Shown: positions 28,101 through 39,885, counted from the first letter of the stretch. The stretch is DNA of 64,000 bases from Escarpia spicata (GCA_963995525.1 OZ023209.1:10894152-10958151); one strand, 5' to 3'. A program made the numbers and translations. The notes: generated by a model not told the origin, from the letters alone.

Positions 28101-30069
28101 CGGGTCCGGCGACTTTGAGTTGGTTTCCAAGCGCGGTCCCCCAAGAGGACCGCGGGGTCCACGTCGCGAGGGAATGTCGGCATCGAAGACCTCGTCGTCA
28201 CCTCCAATGCAGATTGCCAGCACAGCTGCGGCTGCAGCAGCGGCGGCCATGATGTTGCCCCAGGGAAGGCCGGGACCATCGCCGAATGGAGGTGGTGGGC
28301 AGAGTCCACTCAACAGCGCGATGCTCGGTCCGGCGAGCTTCTGGGCGATGATGGGCCAGCACCAGCACCAGCAGGCCGCTATGGCCATGACGCACAACTC
28401 CAACAACCTGCAGATGGCACCACCGCCACTCATCCCGATCACCGGCATCACTCCGCTCGATATTCGTCTACCTCACTCCGTGGAGAACTCGGGAATGCCG
28501 CCGCACCAGATGGTGCCGTCGCAGCGCGCCAGTCCGGGTTACTCAGGGTCGTCGCCCCCGGCAACGAGCGGGACATCTCCGATGCAATTCCACTGCAACT
28601 TCTGCGGCTTCCCAGCTGAATCGCGCAGCACGCTGACACAACACATGCTCAAGGTACATGCTGTAGAGAATCAGGACCTCTTCAGCATGTTCGGGATCCA
28701 CGCAGAGTCTCTCGCCGACGAATCCGCTGTCAGCAGCGCCGCCTCGGGTCCCCTGGTGGCGAAGTCGCTGTCGTATAAACACGACACAAGTCCGCCGAAT
28801 GTGTCCGAGGCATGGGCAGCCATGATGCAGTCGGTGAGTGGCAGCGGTGGTGACAGGCCGGCCGTTATGTCAATGGCGTCCAGTCGCGGCGTGTTGCTTC
28901 CGCCACCAGAGGGCGGCATCTACGCGATGAGCACCATGTCATGTGCCAATCCCGAGATGAGTTTCGCCAACCAAATGCTTGGCACTGACTCGGTGCCACG
29001 GGTCAGTCCCCTCTTTGTCCAGACGCCGGACACGCTGAGCCGACCACGTCAGAGCGGGGAACGGCCACTGGACCTGACGAAGCGGAGAAGCGATGGGGAG
29101 GAGGACGAGCCACCGCCACGTGCAAGTCCCGGAGTCAAGCGCAAGGTCGACATTGTCGAGGGCAACGATGACAACAGCAACATGTCGACAGATCTCGCGA
29201 TGCCCACCCCAGCCCGCAAGAGGTCACGCAAGGGCAAGGCGTACAAGCTCGACACTCTCTCCCTCAAAATGCAGGATCAGTATGAAGACTCGCCGCCAGA
29301 TGGCGACCCTGAGGACGATGACATCAGTAACCAGTCGGCCCCGAACTACCCGTCTCCAGTGAACATCTATCGCGAGAAGTCTGTGATTACCGACGGGAAG
29401 ACCCCGATACCACAGCCGGTATTTACCATGCTGCAGCCAGATGGCAGCACCTTCAGCGGCTACCAAGAGCCGAGTCCACGCGGTCTGGTGGTCGACTTCC
29501 TCGAAGGCAAACAGAAGATGCGAGAGAACAACATGGCGCCTGGGATGACGGACACGTTGAACATGCGGCCGCGTAGTAAGTCAATCGGCGACATCGCACG
29601 CTACAGTTGCAGTCCCCACCTTCCTCCTGCCCTCGGCATGGACCCGTCTTCCGCCTACTCTCTCGGGATGAGTCGACGCAAGTTGTTTATGATCCAGCAG
29701 ATGGAACAACAGATCAGCAGTGAGCAGAACAAACCAGGCGAGACCGCTCCGTCGCCAATGGCAACACCCACGTCGACTCCCATGACAATGCCAGCTCCAA
29801 CACCGGCGGAAGAAGAGAAGAAGAATAAATCGGCACCCGTGTTGGGGAGGCCAGAAAATTCATCAACGGACGGAAAGAAGGAGGGCTCGGGGAGCAAGCA
29901 CATGTACGAGTGCTCTCACTGCGAGATTGTGTTCCGCAACTGTGTCATGTACACGATGCATATGGGTTACCATGGTTACCACAATCCGCTGAAATGCAAC
30001 ATGTGTGGTTATGAGTCGAAGGATCAGTTAGACTTCTTCCTGCATATTGCACGGGTCGCGCACGAGTGA
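21105..30069 (+). CDS. hb: Hunchback, C2H2 zinc-finger transcription factor (3 coding exons, 1208 aa)
   Basis: Spliced model: join(21105-22170, 23314-23570, 27766-30069). Junctions are GT-AG (donors gtgagt and gtacgt; acceptors cataggc and cacaggt) and phases match (1/1, then 0/0). Nine C2H2 fingers are visible: 349-369, 374-395, 431-451, 460-480, 488-508, 516-538, 718-739, 1157-1177, 1185-1207. The 460-538 block is almost the insect Hunchback middle-finger block, and the last two fingers ([17 protein letters not shown] end) are the Hunchback C-terminal pair shared with Ikaros. Family knowledge: a nuclear DNA-binding regulator of axial and neural patterning. Between the fingers are low-complexity S/P/T/Q segments, a basic stretch at 925-937 ([14 protein letters not shown]) and a PLDLT motif at 875-879. 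Exons are GC-rich against AT-rich introns. The start is the uncertain part: the frame stays open upstream to an acceptor at 21007, so an N-terminal extension from an upstream exon is possible. Confidence 0.93.
22225..22400. repeat. MITE-like dispersed repeat leading into the minisatellite
   Basis: Contains ATAGTGGAACC, GGTCACC(T) motifs and TTAATAAGGTCACC; its right end passes straight into GTGACTTTAATAGTGAG, the minisatellite unit. A related piece (GTGACCTTAATAGTGAG followed by CCACTGTAC) lies at about 35137-35165. Family not identified. Confidence 0.45.
22402..22925. repeat. 53-bp minisatellite in hb intron 1 (about 10 copies)
   Basis: Unit starts GACTTTAATAGTGAGGTGAC, contains CTGATTTCACTCCAAGTG and ends AACAATGTT. 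Successive starts at 22402, 22455, 22508 and 22561 show the 53-bp period. Copies differ by point changes (AGTGAG/AGGGAG/TATGGAG). The last copy decays near 22925. Confidence 0.9.
23314..23570 (+). CDS. hb: hb coding exon 2: rest of finger 1, finger 2, first half of finger 3
   Basis: Residues 356-441. Supplies H365/H369 of finger 1, a complete finger 2 (C374, C377, H390, H395), and the C431/C434 knuckle of finger 3. It follows acceptor ttcatag at 23307-23313 and ends at AAG before donor gtacgt at 23571, phase 0. The linker between fingers 2 and 3 contains MKREPGRPK, which looks like a nuclear-localisation-type basic patch (inference). Confidence 0.9.
23571..27765 (+). other. hb intron 2
   Basis: 4195-bp phase-0 intron that splits finger 3. 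About 2.9 kb of it is the 42-bp minisatellite; 26570-27765 is AT-rich unique sequence in which I see no gene. Confidence 0.85.
23655..26565. repeat. 42-bp minisatellite with higher-order structure, about 69 copies
   Basis: Unit: CTGCTGTCTCCACCAACAG plus TCTCCACTCCCCTCTATCTT plus ACA. A 42-bp unit is a multiple of three, so all + frames stay open for hundreds of codons ([18 protein letters not shown] peptides); this is repeat, not a gene. The variant TTTCACGGCTG occurs at 23951, 24245, 24539, 24959 and 25127, spaced 294, 294, 420 and 168 bp (7, 7, 10 and 4 units), which shows a higher-order 7-unit repeat in the 5' half. The 3' half (after about 25.4 kb) is more diverged and contains 43-bp copies. 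Confidence 0.95.
27766..30069 (+). CDS. hb: hb coding exon 3: middle fingers, extra finger, C-terminal finger pair
   Basis: Residues 442-1208, stop TGA at 30067-30069. It begins [10 protein letters not shown], which supplies H447/H451 of finger 3, then three complete fingers to residue 538. Downstream: poly-Ala stretch, an isolated finger C718/C721/H734/H739, PLDLTKRR at 875, basic KGKAYKLD box, then fingers 1157-1177 and 1185-1207. Coding starts directly after acceptor cacag at 27761-27765; codons upstream of it in the same frame are intronic. Confidence 0.92.
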   Translation, partial: VEFWDHARTHIKDDKILQCPKCPFVTEYKHHLEYHLRNHFGSKPFRCNKCNYACVNKSMLNSHMKSHTNVYQYRCADCTYATKYCHSLKLHLRKYNHHPATVLNADGSLPVDGSGDFELVSKRGPPRGPRGPRREGMSASKTSSSPPMQIASTAAAAAAAAMMLPQGRPGPSPNGGGGQSPLNSAMLGPASFWAMMGQHQHQQAAMAMTHNSNNLQMAPPPLIPITGITPLDIRLPHSVENSGMPPHQMVPSQRASPGYSGSSPPATSGTSPMQFHCNFCGFPAESRSTLTQHMLKVHAVENQDLFSMFGIHAESLADESAVSSAASGPLVAKSLSYKHDTSPPNVSEAWAAMMQSVSGSGGDRPAVMSMASSRGVLLPPPEGGIYAMSTMSCANPEMSFANQMLGTDSVPRVSPLFVQTPDTLSRPRQSGERPLDLTKRRSDGEEDEPPPRASPGVKRKVDIVEGNDDNSNMSTDLAMPTPARKRSRKGKAYKLDTLSLKMQDQYEDSPPDGDPEDDDISNQSAPNYPSPVNIYREKSVITDGKTPIPQPVFTMLQPDGSTFSGYQEPSPRGLVVDFLEGKQKMRENNMAPGMTDTLNMRPRSKSIGDIARYSCSPHLPPALGMDPSSAYSLGMSRRKLFMIQQMEQQISSEQNKPGETAPSPMATPTSTPMTMPAPTPAEEEKKNKSAPVLGRPENSSTDGKKEGSGSKHMYECSHCEIVFRNCVMYTMHMGYHGYHNPLKCNMCGYESKDQLDFFLHIARVAHE

Positions 30070-31790
30070 CCACGCGTCACGCATGAGTAAACAAAGATGC
30101 GTCCAAAACACAGTGGCTCTCGCAAATCTCTTCCAAATTCGGTATGGATTCCTCCTTTCATTTCTGGTTTGATTATTGGTAAAATGACACCCTCAGTTCT
30201 GTTTTGAAAGTATGTGGGACACTGATTGTGCACCTTCTTTTGGCTAATTTCAGCTTGAGATTCATTGAGGGAATTGGGTGTTAATGGGGCATTTGCCAGG
30301 TCAGTTGATCACTACATTTGACCTATCTTACACTGATATCAGGGAGAACTTGTCTGTGACCAGTTTCAATAGGCACCGTGTGAGTGCCGACTTAATGTTG
30401 TTGCTGTACTTCCTTTTATAATATTCTGGCAGAAATTGTGGTGCAAATAGAATTTAATGTAAAGTCACTGAACTTATGTAGCGTCACCCGTTTTAGTTTC
30501 TCACTGGACTCCATACCTTGGTGTTGTCAAAGGTTGTCTCATACATAGATCGAAACTTGGGTCCGCGTTGACGTGTAGCAGATGTTAGACGAAGTACTAG
30601 ACGTGCACGAGTAGTTGTATTGGGTGTGGAACCTGTACATTGTGGACATGGTTCATCGAAAGTTAGGTTGCAGTAATATCATCACCGTTCCAAAATATAA
30701 TGTTTGTATGGTAGTATCAGATGTACAATTCAGAAAGTGATTTGTCCAGATGGGAGCAGGTACATGAAGCATATCTCCTTTGGTAGTCGCTTAGATACAC
30801 ACAAGAATAAGGCGTAGAGTGATACGGCCGCCGTAGTCAGTCGGGACAAGACAGCTTGTGCTAGGCAGCGTTCAGCAGTTTAGAGATTGTTACGGGTAAC
30901 TCGTTGCCTAGTAACAGCTGTGTTGTCGCGGCGACCGACCCGTTGTCATGGCGTCCTGGATGGTTGTAGATATTGACGATTAGGCATGTGTGTCGGTGTA
31001 AACATATGTGATGGAATCAAACAATGACGATGCGGGCACTATTGTATCAGTGCTGATGGTGGCTTACATGGTTTCTTTGTTGCTAGCTGATAGATGTTCA
31101 TGTGTAGTATTCTCAGCTCCGCGACACATGGAATAAACAACTTGCGCGAGTAGATCTTCTGTAAATTCAAGCGGTCTCTGTTTACCGTGTCGCTGTTTTA
31201 TGATGTGCTGTTTTACACTGATGGGTGAAAATGTCGAGAAAGCGTGTAGCAACAGAATTGGTTACCGTGAGAGAGAGTAACTGTAGTGTTAATTGTCAAG
31301 AATTCTGCAAATTTATTGTGGAGCTGAAATATGGTGTTATTTACAGTAATGTTTGTGAAGAAATCCTGCTGACGTGAGGGAGAGAGAAGATGTAAGATTG
31401 GCCGAAGGGTCAGTACCGTTGCTGCACAACAGAAATGATAATGGTTATTCAGCGTTTTGTTGGTGACTAAGTAGAATAAACCAAGAAACGGTGGGTGATT
31501 GCATCATACCAGATAAAGTTAACCATTTTGCTTGATGTATGCACTGTAGTGGTGGTTATGCACCTTGTACCAAGAGCCGTAAACCAGCGAAACTGTTTAT
31601 TATAATAACTATATAAATGTAGCTTTGTAGAGTAATATAATTAACTTATGACGTTGATGTTAATAATAATACTGACAGTGTATATGTGATAATGTTTAAC
31701 TGAGGTCTTTAGGACTGAAACTCAGCCATGGGGCCTGGTTCTAAGTAAGCGTTCTAGCTAAAGTTGGATAGATAACTGTAAAATAAATTA
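30070..31790 (+). other. Putative hb 3' untranslated region
   Basis: No coding potential follows the hb stop. Candidate AATAAA signals lie at 31132-31137, 31475-31480 and 31782-31787. Which is used, and whether the UTR reaches this far, cannot be settled from sequence. Confidence 0.45.
30965..30972 (+). promoter_or_regulatory. Candidate Pumilio-binding element (TGTAGATA)
   Basis: Exact match to the PUF consensus UGUANAUA, about 900 nt after the hb stop, preceded by GT (GGTTGTAGATATTG). Drosophila hb mRNA is a classic Pumilio/Nanos target. An 8-mer match in a putative UTR is weak evidence by itself. Confidence 0.3.
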
Positions 31791-33227
31791 GACGTATTAA
31801 GGAGAGGGTTGGGCCAAGGTTCCTATTAAAAGGCAGAACTATTCCAAACAAAATTAAACACGTTGCCCAATGTGTAGTACTGTTCACCATTACCACACAC
31901 GCTGACGTTATTAGCAGAAGATCACACCGAGATTCAACTTATATCGCCAATGTTTGGATATGGCCACATCTATGACACGATAACCTGTTCTCATTGTACA
32001 TCACGTTTCATTCAAACACATTGTACAAGTACGGTAACAGATTATTGATTAACCATAGTCCAGCTCCAAGCTAGGAACCAACGTCCTTCCTCTTCAATCT
32101 ATCCAGTTTTACTTCAGCGCTTACTTAGCAGGTTTTGTGAAATCGTCTACCTCACGATTTTCTACTGTCGGCCAAGTCAAATGTGCCGATTTCTTGTTTT
32201 GCGTACACCATGTATCTTCGAAGCGAATTCCTCTGTTTCGTGACATTTTTGAAAACTTAACAATGGGACAAAACTATGTGAAGTGATACCCCCGGGGTCA
32301 CGTGATGACACGGACGCTGTACAGTTGTTGCAACAGTTGCGCAAGAGTAGCCCACTACTTAGAACGGCGTAGGTCAGATTTATGTTTTGAGTTATTACCT
32401 TCAGTTGCTACGCGCAAGTTATGATGTTAGTTGTTGGAGATGAATGACCAGGTGCTCTCAAAATCACCTGATATTTCTATTCGACTGCGGTCACGTTTAC
32501 AAATTTAGTGACGAAACCCAAGTGTACTTTTATATGGAGCGGTCACATACCAGAACTGAACCTGTCGCGTATTTGTATGTTTTATTCAAACGAAATAATG
32601 TATTAATTTTATTAAATTGACTAGACCTCGATTAATGGTGCTGGTTGGCCACAAAGCCCCACAGCGTTTTGTTAGTTACGCAGACAGTAATCACGAGAGG
32701 ACGCCTCCGAATCAAGACGTGGCGTCCTCTAGCGAATTGTGTGGTATCAATTGAAAAAGCAATCGGGTTGTGAAATTGTTTTGAGATACTATAATTACAG
32801 CAACTTGTATTAATTCATGAAATAATTGGTAATTGACAACGAGCCTTGATTGGAGTTTGATTTTTGTTGTCCTGGAAACGAAATCGTGTATAACCGTGAA
32901 ACTGATTGCTCTTGGTTAATGGGTAAATACCGTCATATATATGTATATATATACACGGGAGGCGGCGACCATTGTACGTAACGTGATGTAATGTATTCTC
33001 AGGGTGGCGAGTTATTTAGCGATATCTCATGGGTCATACTCGTTTGTGTGTATAGCGTCGTCGAGTAGGCTTAGACTTTCAAGTTGTAGCGTCTTCGATA
33101 TGGTCATCGGCTGTAATTTGTAGATTGGTATCGAATTATCATCATCGTACGTAAAGGTAGAGGATCACGGTAATAGTGAGTGGTCTGCGTCCGTTATAAA
33201 TACGCATATTGTTTTGTCTCAGAAGGT

Positions 33228-33270
33228 GTGTGTGTGTGTGTGTGTGCGTGCGCGCACGCGTGTGTGTGGA
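33228..33270. repeat. (GT)n/(GC)n alternating tract
   Basis: GTGTGTGTG passing into CGTGCGCGCACGCGTGTGTG. Alternating purine-pyrimidine. Confidence 0.9.
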
Positions 33271-33875
33271 GTTAATGTGTAGGTGTTTCCCATCTTTATT
33301 TATTGTGTGTCCGTCGTGCCGGTTAGACGCGCGACGGCATTCCAAGTCGACAGTATTTATTTCACACCGATATTACAGACCAACGCGTGTCTGCAGGCCA
33401 GTCATTGTGGCTTCGTTGACGCAGTCGGGTCGACGATTCCTACTCGCGACGGTGCCCGTATCCACGTATGTAACACGTGAGAGTGAAACCTATTCGTGTC
33501 TCAGGTAAAGTTGGTTGTACCAATGATGATTTACGTTTTTACGCAGCCTTGAGAGGTCACTTTATGTCACGGAATGTGTCCGTTCGCAATGGTCGTTTTA
33601 TGCCGAGAGTGGGCGGCGATTGTGTCGGATACTGGAATCATTTGTTTGAAATAAAATCGGGATTTGGATGGAATTCTGTCGTCAATGTTTGGTTATGTAG
33701 CTGACGCAAGTAGGCCGTGCACGGCATCACAATTAGTCTACATAACTGTTCAACTTGGTGGCTTCGGAGAATAGTACAAAAGCACCACGTACACACGCAC
33801 ACGATTGCTTCAGTCATGGTTGTAATGTGTTTTTATTGCGACCATACCCCACACGCAGCTGAGTAATCGTAAACT

Positions 33876-33898
33876 GCACGCGCGCGCGCGCGCGCGCT
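33876..33898. repeat. (CG)n tract
   Basis: About 22 bp of pure CGCG, unusual in an AT-rich animal genome and a candidate Z-DNA former. Confidence 0.9.
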
Positions 33899-34497
33899 CA
33901 CACACTCGACGAAGAGGAATAAGAAAAAATCACACTTCATTTCAACCTGACCAAGGTCTGGTAATTTATGTGTTGGTCATAATAGCAAGAACACCCCATC
34001 TACGTGTACTAAGGACACTTTGTGGCAAGGACCGTCTAGAAAATAATCATAAAATAGTACTAAACACAATCTAACAAGTGTATGCAAGCCAACACAGGGC
34101 AACGAATAATCAGTATACTGGCAATTAAACTTGGCGTGTTGCTGGGCCGGGTACGTTAGTTCCTACAATATATTATGGTCCCAGTTCAATTTGTTTCTTA
34201 AAAGAAAAATCTTAATGCCAATATGATTTATTACCAGATCATTTTGTGCTATGTGAATCAATTGTCGTTCAGTTCATGTAACGACATTATATATATATAT
34301 TGTTCTAATATTAATAGAAGATTAGCGAATGAAAGAATACACAAAGTGTCTGACAGCATTAATGCTGCCTGGCATCAATTCCCTGTCAGGCCCGTACTTT
34401 CGAGGGTCTTACCCCACAATGACGATGACCAGTGGTGACGCGCAGCGGGCCGTGCACCGGAAACCGTGCGTGCGGGTGTAATTAACCATAATATAGT

Positions 34498-34815
34498 TAC
34501 ACGATTTAACAAGATTGCCATCCAGAAAATTAACTCTAGATGGCAGGTGGACAAGGAAGCCTTTTGGCTTATCGAGAGTCCAATACTTCTTATCTACGTG
34601 TATCCCGCCCTTTTAAGGTATGTGTCGATTTTATTTTTAAACATTCACGCTACTAGCACCAACACAATCAGGAGATAATCTGTTCCATTCATGTACATTC
34701 CTTTGTGAGAATGAGAACTTTCTTATATCTAATATACACTGCTCCTTTACTAATGTAACTTCATGTCCTCTGGTCCTATCTTTTTTAACTGAGAAAAACA
34801 TTTCTATGTTTTTGT
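34498..34815 (-). mobile_element. 5'-truncated copy of the same LINE (3' tail)
   Basis: Nearly matches 35457-35770: AACAAGATTGCCATCCAGAAAA, the GGCAGGTGGACAAGGAAGCC block and the antisense of the C-terminal tail. It breaks off near TTTCTATGTTTTTG. Typical of 5' truncation on target-primed insertion. Confidence 0.8.
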
Positions 34816-35456
34816 TATATATAAAACAGACGCACCTAGTGCAGATTCCATTTCCCTATGGACTAGTGGATACTTGTGATTATATTGTCAAGGCTCAAGC
34901 GATAACTTTCGTCGTATTTCATTAGCTGGTATCAAAACACATCTCCGTTGATTTCAAGCGTATGAATCACAAGCCAACGCATTGTGTAGGCTTTTTATGC
35001 ATGCCCAGTTTTGTTGTCGTTTTGGCTTTATGGGCAGTGGGGCGGATATAGGATTTAACCTATGGGGGCGCAACCACTCATCACTCCCTTGAGGTTCACC
35101 AAAAACCTCGGACTGTACTCCCTCGAGTTCAGAGGGTGACCTTAATAGTGAGTGTCCACTGTACAGGTGTATATGTGTTGTACATTTTTGTATGGCATTA
35201 CTAGGATTGACAATCTGTTGTTAGTGTTTATCGTCTGCACAAAGCTTGGTGAAGCGTCCGGTTAGTTTGTCAATTTATAGAACATTCCATTTGCAAAATA
35301 AAATTATGTAACACAAGTTTGCGTTTAATTAATAAACTGTTTTATGAGATGTAGTCTTATATATGGAAACGTGGATTGAAAAAAATGAAATGCAATTATA
35401 TTGTAAATTGTAATTTGATCATTGGGACATTTCATCAGTGACTAAATACGGCAGCT

Positions 35457-38400
35457 TAACAAGATTGCCATCCAGAAAACTAACTCTATATGGCAGGTGG
35501 ACAAGGAAGCCTTTTGGCTTATCGAGAGTCTAATACTTTTATCTACGTGTATCCCGCCCTTTTAAAGTATGTGTCGATTTTATTTTAAAACATTCACGCT
35601 ACTAGCACCAACATAATCAAGAGATAATCTGCTCCATTCATTTACAGTCGTTTGTGAGAATGAGAACGTTCTTATATATAATCTACACTGCTCCTTTACT
35701 AATGTAACTTCATGTCCTCTGGTCCTTCTATCTTTCTTAACTGAGAAAAAAGTATTTCTATAAATATTTTCATAACCATTCAATATTTTAAACACTTCTA
35801 TCTGATCTCCCCTCAATCTCCTGGTCTCTAGTGTGGTTAAACCACATTTTTAGGCCTATTTCGTAACTAAGATCCCTCAGTTTTGATATAATTTTAGTTG
35901 CTCTCCTCTGTACTCTTTTGTAGCATATCTATGTCCTTCCTGCGATATGGCCTCCACGCTTCAATACAATATTCTAAACGAGGTCTAACTATTGTTTTGT
36001 AAAGCGGTATTATTAGCTCTTTTTATACATTAATCGTGTCCGTGAGAAGGAAACCAGCTATATAGACAGCTGGTTCCAGAGCAAACCCACTATAACATAA
36101 ACAAAGACTACACTACTGAAAACAATAAGAAAACCAGGGTAGTGGGTGAAAATCGGCATGTATTTTATTGCACAATGCCCAGAATAAAAACATGTGGTTT
36201 AATGCACATAATACGTATAAGTCACACATAAAATACTTATCCCGATCATGTTGGTACTACACTAACTAACTACAAAATACAAAAGCAGGGATGGTGGGTG
36301 GGAGTTAAAAATTCCCTCACAAAGCTGAGAAAACACAACCGCTAGCGCCGTTGCGCAATTCAAAATGCTCAACTGCAATGACCGCGGTGCCTGCTGATTG
36401 GCTGACCCAATATACAGAGCTAGCTACCAAATAAAATACGAACAACAGTGCGACAACACAAACAAGATTAATAAAGTATTAAACTTAATTAATTCTCACA
36501 TTAATCGTGTCCGTGAGAAGGAAACCAGCTATATAGACAGCTGGTTCCAGAGCAAACCCACTATAACATAAACAAAGACTACACTACTGAAAACAATAAG
36601 AAAACCAGGGTAGTGGGTGAAAATCGGCATGTATTTTATTGCACAATGCCCAGAATAAAAACATGTGGTTTAATGCACTTTATACGTTATGTTTCGCCTA
36701 ATTAATCCAAGGATTTGATTTCCCTTTGAAGCGGCAATACCGCACGGTTCTGAAACTTTCATATCAGTACAACTGGTTAGCCCAAAGTCCTTTTCTTTTA
36801 CAATAGTACTTAGTACAGAACTTCCCATTGTATATTCTACATCTTCGTTCCCATGTCCTGTGTGGAGTCATTTACATTTCCCAAAATTGAACAACATTTG
36901 CCATTTTTCAGACCATTTTATCAACCTGTCAAGATCATCTTATAAATGCTGTTTATCTCCATCACGTTTAATCCTTCTAAAGAATTTGGTATCATCCGCA
37001 AATTTAAACACCTTGCTTGTTATATCATTGTCCAAATCGTTGATATATATTAAGAGTAATATATATCCCAGTACTGATCCTTGTGGTACCCCACTCAAAA
37101 AACTGATTTCCAGTTTGAAGCCTCCCCATCAACTATTACCCGTTGTCTTCTGTCAATTATCCATTTTTCTATCCAGTTAATTAAACCATTTCCTATGCCA
37201 TGGGCCTTTAGTTTAAGCAGTGACCTTTGATGTGGGACGTTGTCGAAAGCTTTCTGAAAATCTAAGTAGATGATATCTACTGGTGATCCCTCGTCTACTC
37301 ACTTAGTGATATCTTCCAAGAAACATAACATATTTGTTAAGCATGTCCTTGCTTTTAGAAACCCATGTTGAGGTAGGTTTAACATGTTATGTTTAACTAG
37401 AAAATCCACCATGTGATCTTTAATTAGTCTTTCTAATAATTTGCAAATCACTGACGTTAAACTCACTGGTCTGTAGTTATCTGACTTGTTTCTGGAACCT
37501 ATTTTTAAATAACGTAATAATATTTACTTCTTTCCATTCTAAAGGAACCACTCCCTCTTCTAAAGACAAATTGAAAACTGTTGTAAGTGGAATGCTAATT
37601 TGTCCTACAATTTCCAATAGTAGTTTGGGCGGAATCCCATCCACTCCAGGTGATTTATTATCCTTCATATCCTTTTAGCTACCATTTCCGGGGTTACAAT
37701 TAACTCTCCTAAATAGTCTGATTCTGCCTCCTAGATCTTAGCCTCTGGTACTGTGATATCTTCCCTGGTAAATACTGAACTAAAATACTCATTCAGGTCT
37801 TCTGCCATTAAGAATCCCTCTGATATTATATTTCCAGCACTATCTTCTAGAGGACCGACCTCATCCTGAACTTTCTATTTGCTCCGAACATATGCATAAC
37901 AACTCTTGCTGTCTTGTTTTATATTACAAGCTAATTTTTGTGTAGCTTCTCTTCGAATTTCAGTTGTAGCTTGGTTTAGTGCTTCTTTATAAATGTTGTA
38001 GTGTTCGTCATGTTCAGTACGTCTATATGACTTCCACATAATTTGTTTGTACTTAATTTTTCTAATGGCTTCTTTCGATAAGTGTTTCTTTCTGGACCGT
38101 TTTCCTTGTTTTTTCAAAGGAACAAATTTATCGACGATGCACTCTATTTCACTCTAAGTTATTCCAGAATTCTGTTGCTGTCTTATTCTTCAGTGTGTTG
38201 TTCCAGTCTACCTTTGCTAAATATTTCCTCATTTCCTTATATCTTCCTTTGTGGAAATTTCTCCTGAACTGCTTTTTATTATTTCTTTCTGATTTTATTT
38301 TGATGATAAAGTGTATATGGTTGTGATCACTACTTCGCAAATGGCTCACATAATTTTACATTGTCAACTAATTAATTATGTGAGAACAAAACTATGTCTA

Positions 38401-38620
38401 ACACATTCTCACTCCTGGTTGGCTAGCACATGTTGAGAAAGGAAACTGTCTTCACTAAAACTAAAAACTTGTGGTCCCCACTCCCCGTACTCTGTAGAGA
38501 TTTCCATTGTATATGACAATGGTTAAAATCTCCCGTAAAAATACAGTCCCGTTTGTTAACTTCGTTTGAGTAATTCGGTGATATTTTGAGTGTATTGATT
38601 CGTTACAACAAGACAGTGGA
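35457..38620 (-). mobile_element. CR1/Jockey-like non-LTR retrotransposon, decayed
   Basis: Reading the minus strand from about 38620: end of the AP endonuclease (GDFN at 38519-38533, SSDHN near 38330), then the linker, RT block KSPGVDGIPPKLL (near 37650), SGVPQGSVLG and the catalytic FADD box (36972-37004), thumb-type QILGLIRRN and PLYKTIVRPRLEYC, and the C-terminal RTRGHEVTLVK...SVN tail (35816-35580). Frameshifts and stops break the ORF into pieces. A 650-bp element sits within it (36029-36678). The 5' part of the endonuclease is missing. Confidence 0.88.
36029..36678. mobile_element. 650-bp TRIM-like insertion with identical 179-bp direct terminal repeats
   Basis: Direct repeats 36029-36207 and 36500-36678 look identical base for base, flanking 292 bp without a coding region. 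The 7-bp duplication TTTATAC lies at 36022-36028 and 36679-36685. Each repeat has CTATATAG early and AATAAA late on the + strand, as in a small LTR. Against a classical TRIM: no clear tRNA primer-binding site or polypurine tract, and no TG...CA ends. A Penelope-like or other direct-repeat element is the alternative. Confidence 0.7.
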
Positions 38621-38848
38621 AATAACAGTGAATGAGGAGCGTCACAACGCTAAACTCGTCCACTCACAGCGGCGCAAGAGCATTAATGTTTCCCAGTTGG
38701 TACCTCCTGTAATCTATATATAGATCAGTTATGCGTGCCGCGCGGTGTGGGGTGGCGGTTATTACCTTCCGGTTCCCTTTTCTTTCTGCGGTTTCTCTTC
38801 ATGTTCGCGTTTAACAATTTGACATCTACATTATATATACAATTTACG

Positions 38849-39006
<158 letters not shown>

Positions 39007-39841
39007 TACAATTACGTATCGGACTGACCAACAAAAGAATAATAGAAGATAGTAGAATATAGTAGAATAGTAGACAATATAGTATGGAGTAGTACTTAGA
39101 TGCAATGTGAAATGCATATAAAATTCCGAGTAAGCTTTATATGCAGTGATAATATAAAAAAGATTTCACAATTACCTTAATGATCGTCATTTTAGCAATC
39201 GCACTGACAGAAAATAATTAAGAAAGCTCCCGTTTGAAATGTATGGAGGTGATTAGTTGCAAGTAATTCAATTATTATGTTTTACGTTTGTATAGGACCC
39301 CTGATAATTTATTAATGGTTGTCTCACTCTCTGATAACTCGACGAAGACCTATAGAATACCCCCGAAACGCAACAAGCATTGATAATTTAACCTTCTCCG
39401 CCGCCGGTGTCCTGACTCAACGCCAACTGTGCCACGGTCCGGAGTATTTCCATAACTTGGTGACAAAAAATATATTGGTATTGATCGACAGTCCATGTCG
39501 TGGACTATCTAGCACTATCCTGTCGTCAGGAGTGCGAGTGGCTCCATTCCTTTCCTCGATTTCAGTTGTCTTCGTGATCTTGCACGATTACGATTGTATA
39601 ATTTTGTCTGATAAATGTGTGTAGGCATTTCAAAACTCGTTAAATTAAAATCATGGAGACATTGTAAATTTCGTTCTACTCTATAGAATGCAAAGAAGCA
39701 ATTTGTACATCACCTACACACTCATCTCCTATGTGATATTTAACATTTCAAGCAATGCCAAGGTCAAGGCAATAATGCTGAGCCCTTGATTATGGTTGGT
39801 GTGGAGGGAATTTGGCATTGCCCAAACAAAAATGTTTATTT

Positions 39842-39885
39842 GAAACTCAGTTGAAATTCAACTGAGTTTCAGTTGAAATTCAACT
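39842..39885. repeat. 29-bp palindrome plus a second 15-bp palindrome
   Basis: GAAACTCAGTTGAA, one central base, then TTCAACTGAGTTTC (39842-39870) is a perfect inverted repeat; it is followed directly by AGTTGAAATTCAACT. Could extrude as a cruciform. Confidence 0.85.

Larger units (their letters stand above)
31791..34497. other. Intergenic, locally CpG-richer, no gene recognised
   Basis: 32.3-33.9 kb has more CpG than its surroundings, plus the GT and CG tracts. ORFs at 33209-33704 have no family resemblance. Confidence 0.5.

Noticed and set aside
27766..30069. Ikaros-family identity for the zinc-finger gene
   Set aside because: The C-terminal finger pair is shared with Ikaros, but the [28 protein letters not shown] middle block is specific to Hunchback.
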